From Micromonospora maritima (GTDB lineage: Bacteria; Actinomycetota; Actinomycetes; Mycobacteriales; Micromonosporaceae), in the NCBI RefSeq assembly GCF_902825405.1, contig NZ_CADEAU010000002.1, positions 1-53,007 of the forward strand: 53,007 nt of DNA, in the 5' to 3' direction. Under the pieces are notes generated by a model. That model did not search any database. It was not told the DNA's origin and saw only the letters and a list, made by a program, of their open reading frames with translations. A program made the translations under genes and the position numbers. Of this stretch, positions 1 to 7,349 are shown in pieces (within the stretch, counting starts at the first letter, position 1; each line of letters starts with the position of its first letter).

Positions 1-1
1 G

Positions 2-868
2 CCCGGGGCCGCCGGCGGTCCGGCGCCCGGGGGCGGCCCGGTCCACGACGGCGGCCCGGTCCACGACGGCGGCCCGCCACACGACGGTGCCGAGCCGGAC
101 CTCGACGGCGGCGATCCACCGGGGGGCGGGGCCGATCCCGATCCGGCCGTGCCCGATCATGCGAGCGAGGCCGAGTTGCGGCTGCTCGGCAGGGAGGTGC
201 ACAGCATGGTCGAGCTCAAACCCGGTGAGCACGTCAACGACGCCTACGACGTGACGTTCACCGACGGCACGCACGGCGTCTACAAGCCGAACGTGCCGGA
301 GAACGAGTTCGTGCAGGTGCGCTCCACCATTCCGGAGAACCAGCTGGCCGCCCGCGAGGTCGCCGCCTCCCGCCTCGACGAGGACCTGGGCTTCGGCCTG
401 GTGCCGACCACCGCCCGGTGGGACGGCCCGCACGGGGCCGGCTCGATGCAGGAGTTCGTGGAGAACGCGCACCCCGGTCGTCCCGTCACCGACTACTCCC
501 TGCCGGAACGGGAGCGGATGGCGGTGCTCGACTACATCAGCGGCAACACCGACCGGCACATGGGTAACTACCTGACCGGCCCGGACGGCCGCCTGGTCGC
601 CATCGACCACGGCTACTCCTTCCCGGAGTCGAACGCCGAACCGTTGCGCTCGGACTTCGTCGCGCAGCAGCGGAACCAGCCGCTCAGTCCCGACACGATG
701 GCCCGGCTCCAGAGCACCGACCCGGCCGTGCTGGCCGACCGGCTGCGCGCCACCGGCCTGAACGAGAACGCGGTCTCCGGTGCGATGGACCGCTTCAACG
801 AGATACGCAGCCGAGGCATGATCACCGGCGAGGCGTGGGGGGCCTTCCGCCCGCCGAGCCCGTGGTGA
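2..868 (+). CDS. PI3/4-kinase-fold (HipA/SCO1521-like) protein, 5' end outside the window
   Basis: The reading frame is open to the left edge of the window, so the N-terminus is missing. A GTG at 149 is the first internal start but is probably not the true one. Upstream of it the frame encodes a Gly/Pro/Asp-rich linker with three tandem hexapeptides (GGPVHD, GGPVHD, GGPPHD). The C-terminal ~230 residues resemble the actinobacterial PI3/4-kinase-like fold: a nucleotide-binding VYKPN lysine segment, a catalytic GNTDRHMGN loop and a metal-binding AIDHG motif. The family is presumed to be a protein or small-molecule kinase; the substrate is unknown. It probably lies outside the biosynthetic cluster. 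The fold assignment is fairly sure, the function is not. Confidence 0.75.
   Translation, partial: PGAAGGPAPGGGPVHDGGPVHDGGPPHDGAEPDLDGGDPPGGGADPDPAVPDHASEAELRLLGREVHSMVELKPGEHVNDAYDVTFTDGTHGVYKPNVPENEFVQVRSTIPENQLAAREVAASRLDEDLGFGLVPTTARWDGPHGAGSMQEFVENAHPGRPVTDYSLPERERMAVLDYISGNTDRHMGNYLTGPDGRLVAIDHGYSFPESNAEPLRSDFVAQQRNQPLSPDTMARLQSTDPAVLADRLRATGLNENAVSGAMDRFNEIRSRGMITGEAWGAFRPPSPW
32..85 (+). repeat. 18-bp in-frame tandem repeat, three copies
   Basis: Three back-to-back 18-bp units (32-49, 50-67, 68-85) encode GGPVHD, GGPVHD and GGPPHD. The first two copies are identical and the third differs in the Val/Pro codon. It is a low-complexity linker repeat inside the kinase-like gene. Confidence 0.85.
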
Positions 869-900
869 GTGGACGAGTCGTGGCGATCGAGGAGGTAGGC

Positions 901-1170
901 GTGACCGAGCAGGCACCGACCCGCGTGGGGCTGTACACGTTCGCGCAGCACACCAGCCGGCGGGTGGCCGAGTTCCGCTGGGAGCCCGGCCGCGCGGTGA
1001 CGCTGGACGTGCTGGACCCCGAGTGGGGGGCGCTGGCGCAGGACTTCTACGACAACGGCGTACCGGCCGGGCCGGAGCGGGTGCGGCCGGAGACGGGGCC
1101 GGAGTTCATGCGCGCGTTGTTGCAGCGCTTCCGGATGAGCTACTACAAGTTCGTCGACGAGAGCGCCTGA
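901..1170 (+). CDS. small hypothetical protein (89 aa)
   Basis: I chose the GTG at 901 because GAGGAGG lies a few bases upstream (about 889-895). An earlier in-frame ATG at 835 would overlap the preceding gene. The product is acidic, lacks a signal peptide or membrane segment, and ends with an aromatic-rich stretch (MSYYKFVDES). I do not recognise the family. It follows the kinase-like gene by about 30 nt on the same strand and is probably co-transcribed with it rather than with the P450 downstream, from which about 150 nt separate it. Confidence 0.6.
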   Translation: MTEQAPTRVGLYTFAQHTSRRVAEFRWEPGRAVTLDVLDPEWGALAQDFYDNGVPAGPERVRPETGPEFMRALLQRFRMSYYKFVDESA

Positions 1171-1323
1171 GCGCGCTGCCCGGCCGGCCTGCTGCTCCGT
1201 GCCCGGGACCCCGGACCGAGGTTGCTCCCGGTTACACTGATCCGGTTCGATCACTGTCCCTGGGTCGCCGCCGGCCACCAGCGAGTGGCACCGACCACCA
1301 GCCCTGATCCGCGGTGGGAGCCG

Positions 1324-2658
1324 ATGGACCCCGTTGTGCCGTCCTCGACCTCGCCGGACTGGTCCGACGAGCATCTGCTGCGTGCGCCGCACGGCGGCTA
1401 CCAGCGGCTCCTGGCCGACGCCCCGGTCAGCTGGAGCAGCGCGCTGCAGGCATGGGTGGTGGTGTCCGACCGTCTCGTCCGCGAGCTGCTTGTCGACGCT
1501 CGCCTGTCGGCTCAGGGGCCGATGGCCTTCATGGCGATGCTGCCTCCCGAGGAGGCGGAGCGGCTGGCGGAGCTCCGGGAGTTCTACGGCCACTGGATGG
1601 TCTTCTCCGACCCGCCGCTGCACACGGCTCTGCGCGGCCGGGTGCTGCCCGACTGGGCACCCTCCCGCACCGCCTGCCACCGCCCGCTCGTCGAGGCGGC
1701 GGTGGCCGACGCCGTCCGTCCGTTGGTCGGCCGCGAGTGCGACGCCGTGGAAGAACTGGCGCGCCCGCTCGCCAACGCGATCATCTGCGCGATCCTGCGG
1801 ATCCCGGCGTCGGACGCCGCGCTGGTGGCCGGCTGGGCGGCCGACATCATCCGGTTCATCGTCACCCCCCGTCCCCTGGTGGAGCTGGGGCACGCCGCGC
1901 TGGCGAGCGTGCGGCAGCTCCGGGGCTACGCGCTGGAGCGGGTCGCCGAGGCGGACCATCCGCTGCACGCGGTGCTCGACCTCGGGCCGACCGCCGTCAC
2001 GGCGACGTTCGCGCAGTTCCTCACGGGTGGGTCCGACCCGCTGAGCGCCGCCCTCGCCGGCACGGTCGACGTGATGGCCGGCTTTCCCGAGCAGTGGCGC
2101 CGGGTCGACACGGGCGAGGTGACCGTCGCCGGAACGGTGGCGGAGATCCTGCGGTACACCTGCCCGTTCACCCTGGCCCCCCGCATCGCGCTCGCGGACA
2201 TCGAGGTGGGCGGCCGGCGGATCGCCGCCGGCAGTTCGGTCCTGCTGCTGCTCTCCGCCGCCAACCGGGACGGTGCCCGCTTTCCGCAGGTCGACGAGCT
2301 GTCGCTGGGACACCCCTCGTCCGGTCAGCACCTGACCTTCGGCCGGGGCGCGCACTACTGCCTGGGCGCCAACCTGACCCGGCTCGTGCTCGAGGAGTTC
2401 GTCGGGCACCTGACCGGGGTGGTCGAGGTGGAGCGCACCGGACCCGCGCAGTGGCTGCCCGCCTTCGGTCTCCGGGCGCCGGCCGTCCTGCCGGTCCGGT
2501 TGCGGGCCCGGACCCGGCCCACCGACCCGGGCCGGTCCCCGCTCGTGCCGGCGCCCCGGGCGCCGACGGGACCGCCGGCTCACGGCGGCCGGGGAGCGGC
2601 TCCCGGGGGGCCCTGCCTCCGGCCCACGGAGGACCCGGAGCCGGGTGGGTTCGTCTAG
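1324..2658 (+). CDS. cytochrome P450 with non-canonical I-helix
   Basis: A P450 of about 444 aa. I chose the ATG at 1324 because GGTGGGAG precedes it; the frame is open further upstream without P450-like sequence. Visible motifs are ExxR (EILR, ~274-277) and the heme loop FGRGAHYCLG with the cysteine ligand at ~346. The I-helix reads FLTGGSDPLSAAL (~232-244) instead of the usual AGxET/T, so the acid-alcohol pair that drives O2 protonation is not evident. About 50 residues of Pro/Gly-rich tail follow the normal P450 end. It may act on an unusual or carrier-bound substrate, or work without classical oxygen activation (inference). It begins the putative biosynthetic cluster, 58 nt before a second P450. 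Confidence 0.9.
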   Translation: MDPVVPSSTSPDWSDEHLLRAPHGGYQRLLADAPVSWSSALQAWVVVSDRLVRELLVDARLSAQGPMAFMAMLPPEEAERLAELREFYGHWMVFSDPPLHTALRGRVLPDWAPSRTACHRPLVEAAVADAVRPLVGRECDAVEELARPLANAIICAILRIPASDAALVAGWAADIIRFIVTPRPLVELGHAALASVRQLRGYALERVAEADHPLHAVLDLGPTAVTATFAQFLTGGSDPLSAALAGTVDVMAGFPEQWRRVDTGEVTVAGTVAEILRYTCPFTLAPRIALADIEVGGRRIAAGSSVLLLLSAANRDGARFPQVDELSLGHPSSGQHLTFGRGAHYCLGANLTRLVLEEFVGHLTGVVEVERTGPAQWLPAFGLRAPAVLPVRLRARTRPTDPGRSPLVPAPRAPTGPPAHGGRGAAPGGPCLRPTEDPEPGGFV

Positions 2659-2716
2659 CATGCAGAGGCCCGGGTCGATGTTTCCGGGGTGACCGGTCGG
2701 GCGCGACGGGGGAGGC

Positions 2717-3982
2717 ATGATGGACGTTCCGGTGGTGCCGCTCGACGACGACCGCGACACCTCGGCGGTGGCGACCGCCCACGTCGATCTCGAGGACGTC
2801 GACCTCTTCGCCCGCGGCGAGCACCACGCCGTGCTCGCCTGGCTGCGCCGGCACCGGCCGGTCTACGCGCATCCCGCCCGCGACGGCGGGAGCTTCTGGG
2901 TCCTGACCCGGTACGAGGACGTCCTGTCCGCCTACCGGGACCACACGGTCTTCAGCTCGGAGTGCGGGGCCATGCTCGGCGGTTCGTTCCGCAGCGTCCG
3001 GGACAGCGCCGCCGGGCGGATGCTCGTCGCCAGCGACCTGCCGCGTCACCGCATGCTGCGGCAGGTCTTCCAGCCCATGTTCGCCCCGGCGATGCTGGAC
3101 GCCGTCGGGCGGCAGATCACCCACCTCGTCGACGAGGCCGTCCGGGTGATGCTCGAGGACGGCGGCACCGACTTCGCCACCACCATCGCCACCGAGCTGC
3201 CGGCCGGGGCGCTGATGGCGATGATGAACGTCGGCCACGCGGAGGCGCACGAGATCGTGGGCCTGACCCGCCGGATGATCGGCTTCCGGGATCCGACCTA
3301 CGTCGACACCACAGGTGACGTGCGGCTGCGTTTGGCGTCACTGCAGAACGACATCTTCGACTTCTTCGCCGACCTGGTCAGGAGCCGTCGGCGGAACCCC
3401 GGCGAGGACGCCGTCAGCATGCTGATCCGGGCCCGGGTCAACGGGCGGCCCCTGCCCGAGTCCGAGATCCTCTACAACTGCATGAACCTGGCGGTCGGCG
3501 GCAACGAGACCTCGTCGTACAGTGCCTGCTCCGGTCTGCTCGCCCTGATCGAGAACCCGACCGCGTACGACGCCCTGCTGGCGCGCCCCGCACTCATGGG
3601 GGGCGCCGTCGAGGAGATCCTGCGGTGGAGTTCCGTCAACGCGTACGTCCAGCGCAGCGCCCTGCGCGACGTCGAGATCGGCGGTCAGCTCATCCGGGAG
3701 GGTGACGCGGTGACCCTCTGGAGCGTGTCGGCCAACCGGGACGAGGCGCAGTTCCCGCAGGCGGACCGGTTCATCATCGACCGGTCCCCGAACCGGCACG
3801 TCTCCTTCGGCAGCGGCATCCACCGCTGTGTCGGCGCCACCGTGGCCACCGTGGAACTGACCGCGGCGTTCTCCGCCCTCGTGTCCCGAGGGGTACGCCT
3901 GTCGCTGGCCGGGCCGGTCCGCCGGCTGAGGTCGAACTTCATCCTGGGCACCACCTCGCTTCCGGTGCGCGTCGTCGGTTGA
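2717..3982 (+). CDS. cytochrome P450, candidate carrier-bound amino-acid hydroxylase
   Basis: A full-length P450 of about 421 aa with canonical motifs: I-helix AVGGNET (~259-265), ExxR (EILR, ~300-303) and heme loop FGSGIHRCVG with Cys ~371. GGGGGAGG at 2708-2715 lies 1 nt from the ATG at 2717 and 4 nt from a second ATG at 2720, so 2720 may be the real start. P450s encoded beside A-T didomain NRPS proteins often beta-hydroxylate the aminoacyl-S-carrier intermediate (NovI with NovH, NikQ with NikP1). With two A-T-containing NRPS genes next door, this is the best guess for the substrate. It ends 7 nt from the convergent NRPS gene. Confidence 0.93.
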   Translation: MMDVPVVPLDDDRDTSAVATAHVDLEDVDLFARGEHHAVLAWLRRHRPVYAHPARDGGSFWVLTRYEDVLSAYRDHTVFSSECGAMLGGSFRSVRDSAAGRMLVASDLPRHRMLRQVFQPMFAPAMLDAVGRQITHLVDEAVRVMLEDGGTDFATTIATELPAGALMAMMNVGHAEAHEIVGLTRRMIGFRDPTYVDTTGDVRLRLASLQNDIFDFFADLVRSRRRNPGEDAVSMLIRARVNGRPLPESEILYNCMNLAVGGNETSSYSACSGLLALIENPTAYDALLARPALMGGAVEEILRWSSVNAYVQRSALRDVEIGGQLIREGDAVTLWSVSANRDEAQFPQADRFIIDRSPNRHVSFGSGIHRCVGATVATVELTAAFSALVSRGVRLSLAGPVRRLRSNFILGTTSLPVRVVG

Positions 3983-3989
3983 CCCGGCC

Positions 3990-6900
3990 TCAGCGACGGT
4001 CCCGCTGCGTCAGGATGCCGGCGAACCGGTCGAAACTGCCGGTGACGAAGTCCGCTTCGAGCGCCTGGATCTGGTAGGTCATGTCCACGGTGTAGCCGCC
4101 GTCGGGCTCCGGCCAGACCTCGACGACGAGTTCGCAGACACCGTGTACCGCGGGGAGCGGCACGCGGCGCATGGGATGACCCGCGAACGACCCGTCGGTT
4201 CGGGGGTGGTCCTGATAGACGAACAGGACCTGGTACAGCGGGTTGTGCCGCCCCCGCGCGGGGTTCACCAGCCGGACCACCTCGCTGAAGGGCAGGTCCT
4301 GGGCCGCCATCCCGTCGCGGATCACGGGCAGCATGCCGTCGAGCAGGTCGGGCCAGCCGGACTCCACGGCCGGGCGCGGGCGCAGGCAGACCGTCTCGAC
4401 GAAGCAGCCGACGAGGTCGTCGATGCCCGCCCCGGCGCGGCGGGAGACCGTCACCCCCAGACCGAAGTCGCGCTTGTCGGTGAGACGGGCCAGGGCCGCG
4501 GCGTACGCCGAGAGCAGCACGGCGAACGGGGTGGTGGCGTGCTTCTCGGCCAGCCGGCCCACCTCCACCCCGATCGTGGGGTCGAGACGGAAGGTGCGGG
4601 TCGACGATTCGCTGGCTGTCCGGCGACCGTCGGAGGAGCCGGCCGGGGCCGGCAGAGGCAGGGCCGGCACTCCACGCAGGGTCTCCCGCCAGTAGCGGCG
4701 CTGCGCGTCGAGGTCGACGGCGGCCAACCGGTCCGCCAGCCGGCGCCGGGCGTCGGCCGGTGTGGGGATCGGCGGGAAGTCCGGCTCCCGGCCGGCCCGG
4801 CGGGCGGCATACGCGCGGCTGAGATCGGCGACCAGGACGGTCTCCGACCATCCGTCGAAGGCGATGTGGTGGACCACGATGCCGAGTGTGGTCCGGGTGC
4901 CGTCCCGGCTCGGCACCGCGACCGCCCGCCAGACCGGGCCCTCCTCGACGTCCAGCGGCCGCATCAGGACCCCGGCCAGTGCCCGCACCGCCTCGGCGTC
5001 CGTCTCCGCAGGTGCCAACCAGGTGACCGCGTCCCGCACGACGCCCGTGGCGGGGACCGCCACGAGCGTCGTGCCGTCGTCGTCGAAGGTGTACCCCGCG
5101 CGCAGGGCGGGGTGCCGCTCGACGACGTCGTGGAAGGCCTGGTCGAGCGGTCGCCGTTCCAGTGCGCCGTCGACGACGTGCACGACCGGGCACAGGCCGG
5201 AGACGTCGGTGGGATCCAGGGACTGCCGCATCCAGAAGGACGTCTGCATCTCGGACAGCGGCAGTGGCCGGTCGTCGGGCTTCGTCGACGCGGACGCCGC
5301 ACGGTCGTCCGCCGGCTGGTGGCCGTCGAGCCATTCGGTCAGCCGGCGTGGGGTGGCGCGCTGGATCGCCACCGACAACGGCACCGGCCGGTTCAGCCGG
5401 GCCGCCAGCCTGGTGCACAGCACGCCGAACTCGATCGACGTCCCGCCGGCGGCGAAGAAGTCCTGATCGGGCTCGACGGACCGGCCCAGGACCGTGTCGA
5501 CGACCGTGGACACGATCGACGCGACGTCGTCCGGCTCGGCCGCCGTGGCGCTCGGGGTCGGCGGTGCCGGGGCCGTGGCGGCCATCCGGTGGATCAGCTC
5601 GCGCTCGTCCAGTTTGCCCGTGCCCGACATGGGCGGGCGGTCGATCCGCAGCAGGCGGCGGGGGATCAGGTAGGCCGGCAGTCGGTCCTCGACGAACGCC
5701 AGGATCTGCCCGGGCTCGACCGGAGGCGTCGCCGGACTGGTGTAGGCCAGGTACAGGTCCCGGTAGCTTCCGTCGTCGTCCTGCACCGGGAGGGCCCGGC
5801 ACCAGGTCACCCCGGGCACGGCGGCCACCGCGGTCTCCACCGCACCGAGCTCGATGCGGTGACCCCGGATCTTGATCTGCCGGTCGTCCCGACCGTCGAA
5901 GAAGAGTCGGCCCTGCCGGTCGCGGTGGGCCCGGTCGCCGGTGCGGTAGACGCGCACCGCCCGGCCGTCCACCCGTACGGTCACGAACCGCTCGTCGGTC
6001 AGTGCCGGATCACCGAGGTAGCGCAGGGCCAGCCCGGCGCCGGAGATCAGCAGCTCCCCGATCTCGCCGGTCGCGCACTCCCGGGTGCCGTCCCAGACGT
6101 GCAGGCCGGTGTGGGGGAGGGGATGGCCGAGCGGCACCCCGCCCGGGAGCCGGCAGTCCTCGGGTCGCACGTGCTGGGCGGAGGCGAAGGTGGTGGCCTC
6201 GGCCGGGCCGTACGCGTTGATCAGCACCACGTCCGGGTGGTGCGCGAGCAGGCGCGCGCAGTGCCCGGGTGAGGCCCGCTCGCCGGCGATCAGGACCTGT
6301 TCGAGACCGGCGAACGCGCCGACGTCCTCGTCGACGATCATGTTGAACAGGGTCGGCGTGAAGAAGACGGTCTGGACGCCGTACCGGGTGACGAACTCCC
6401 GCAACCCGCTGGGGAGCAGGTAGCGGTCGGTCACCACCGTCACGCAGCCGCCGTTCATCAGCGGGCCCCACAGCTCGCAGCTGAGCACGTCCCAGGGGAC
6501 CGCGGCGGCCAGTGGCATGACGGTGTGCTCGTCGAAGGTCGCGAAGGGACAGTCGTGGAAGAGACGCACCGTCCCCAGGTGCGGCGAGACGACGCCCTTG
6601 GGCAGGCCGGTCGTGCCGGAGGTGAAGAACACCGTCGCCGCCGCCGTGCCGTCGACGTCGACGGGCGTGTGGGGACGGGGGGACCGCAGGGTCGCGGCCA
6701 TGCCGTCCCAGTCGGTCGGGGCGAGGCGGGCGGCCGGACCGGGCACGGCGCGATCGGTGATCAGGACGGGTGAGTCGATCAGCGACAGCAGCCGGGCGAG
6801 GTGGCCGGCGGGCCAGGCCGGGTCGAGCGCGGCATAGGCCGCGCCGCAGCGCAACACGGCGAGGGCGGCGATCGCCAGGCGGGCCGACCGGGGCATGAGG

Positions 6901-7220
6901 AGCGGGACGATGTCGCCGGGCCGGGCGCCGGCCGAGGTCAGCTCCGCGGCGAAGTCCTGGGCCAGCCTGTCCAGGTCACGGTAGCTGAGCAGGTGGTCGC
7001 CCTCCCGGACGGCGATCCGGTCCGGGTGGCGCAGGATGCTGTCCGCGACGAGAGTGTGGATCGTGCTGCCGCGTGGGTGGGGTTGCTCGGCGACGTCGGC
7101 GGCGGACTGCGCGGTCCAGGCGAGCGACGACGCCAAGCGTTCCTCCAGGCGTGCGGCGGGGTTGACGCTCCACAGCGGGGCGGAATCGCGACCATACGTG
7201 GCCAATTCTCCATGTGTCAA
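3990..7220 (-). CDS. non-ribosomal peptide synthetase, A-T-C
   Basis: A 1076-aa stand-alone NRPS. Adenylation domain (~53-545): A3 TSGTTGLPKG, A5 NAYGPAE, A7 YRTGD, A8 IKIRGHRIELG, A10 GTGKLDE. Carrier domain: AGGTS with phosphopantetheine Ser ~595. C-terminal condensation domain (~650-1076): HHIAFDG (784-790). There is no thioesterase or epimerase. By eye the specificity pocket reads D-V-C-F-L-A-A-T-F, which I cannot assign. The C domain lies after its own T domain, so it probably condenses this amino acid onto an amine on another protein, most simply the T domain of the A-T protein encoded divergently at 7350. A stop at 7239-7241 limits the start to TTG at 7220 or later. No strong ribosome binding site is visible, so the start is uncertain. 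Confidence 0.93.
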   Translation of the reverse strand: MTHGELATYGRDSAPLWSVNPAARLEERLASSLAWTAQSAADVAEQPHPRGSTIHTLVADSILRHPDRIAVREGDHLLSYRDLDRLAQDFAAELTSAGARPGDIVPLLMPRSARLAIAALAVLRCGAAYAALDPAWPAGHLARLLSLIDSPVLITDRAVPGPAARLAPTDWDGMAATLRSPRPHTPVDVDGTAAATVFFTSGTTGLPKGVVSPHLGTVRLFHDCPFATFDEHTVMPLAAAVPWDVLSCELWGPLMNGGCVTVVTDRYLLPSGLREFVTRYGVQTVFFTPTLFNMIVDEDVGAFAGLEQVLIAGERASPGHCARLLAHHPDVVLINAYGPAEATTFASAQHVRPEDCRLPGGVPLGHPLPHTGLHVWDGTRECATGEIGELLISGAGLALRYLGDPALTDERFVTVRVDGRAVRVYRTGDRAHRDRQGRLFFDGRDDRQIKIRGHRIELGAVETAVAAVPGVTWCRALPVQDDDGSYRDLYLAYTSPATPPVEPGQILAFVEDRLPAYLIPRRLLRIDRPPMSGTGKLDERELIHRMAATAPAPPTPSATAAEPDDVASIVSTVVDTVLGRSVEPDQDFFAAGGTSIEFGVLCTRLAARLNRPVPLSVAIQRATPRRLTEWLDGHQPADDRAASASTKPDDRPLPLSEMQTSFWMRQSLDPTDVSGLCPVVHVVDGALERRPLDQAFHDVVERHPALRAGYTFDDDGTTLVAVPATGVVRDAVTWLAPAETDAEAVRALAGVLMRPLDVEEGPVWRAVAVPSRDGTRTTLGIVVHHIAFDGWSETVLVADLSRAYAARRAGREPDFPPIPTPADARRRLADRLAAVDLDAQRRYWRETLRGVPALPLPAPAGSSDGRRTASESSTRTFRLDPTIGVEVGRLAEKHATTPFAVLLSAYAAALARLTDKRDFGLGVTVSRRAGAGIDDLVGCFVETVCLRPRPAVESGWPDLLDGMLPVIRDGMAAQDLPFSEVVRLVNPARGRHNPLYQVLFVYQDHPRTDGSFAGHPMRRVPLPAVHGVCELVVEVWPEPDGGYTVDMTYQIQALEADFVTGSFDRFAGILTQRDRR

Positions 7221-7349
7221 TGGAAAGCGCCCCGCTGGTCATCGATGTCCACCTCTGCCGTCCGACCTTCGGCAAAGATGCTTCTCGATCACCATCGGGC
7301 GGCCGACTCTTGCTAGCCTGACCGCTGGATCACCACGGGGGAGGTCTGC
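7221..7349. promoter_or_regulatory. divergent promoter region between the two NRPS genes
   Basis: 129 bp separate the starts of the A-T-C gene (minus) and the MbtH-A-T gene (plus). On the plus strand a TAGCCT hexamer (7314-7319) matches the TAGNNT form of the actinobacterial -10. GGGGGAGG precedes the ATG at 7350. No convincing -35 or operator palindrome was found. Both NRPS halves could share control from this region. Confidence 0.4.

Noticed and set aside
613-2760. Long minus-strand open frame (715 codons) across the P450 and kinase-like genes
   Set aside because: The translation is Arg/Gly/Pro-rich without domains and lies opposite clear plus-strand genes; it is a GC-skew shadow.
4143-6272. 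Plus-strand open frame opposite the A-T-C NRPS
   Set aside because: It has no recognisable domain and overlaps adenylation, carrier and condensation motifs on the other strand.
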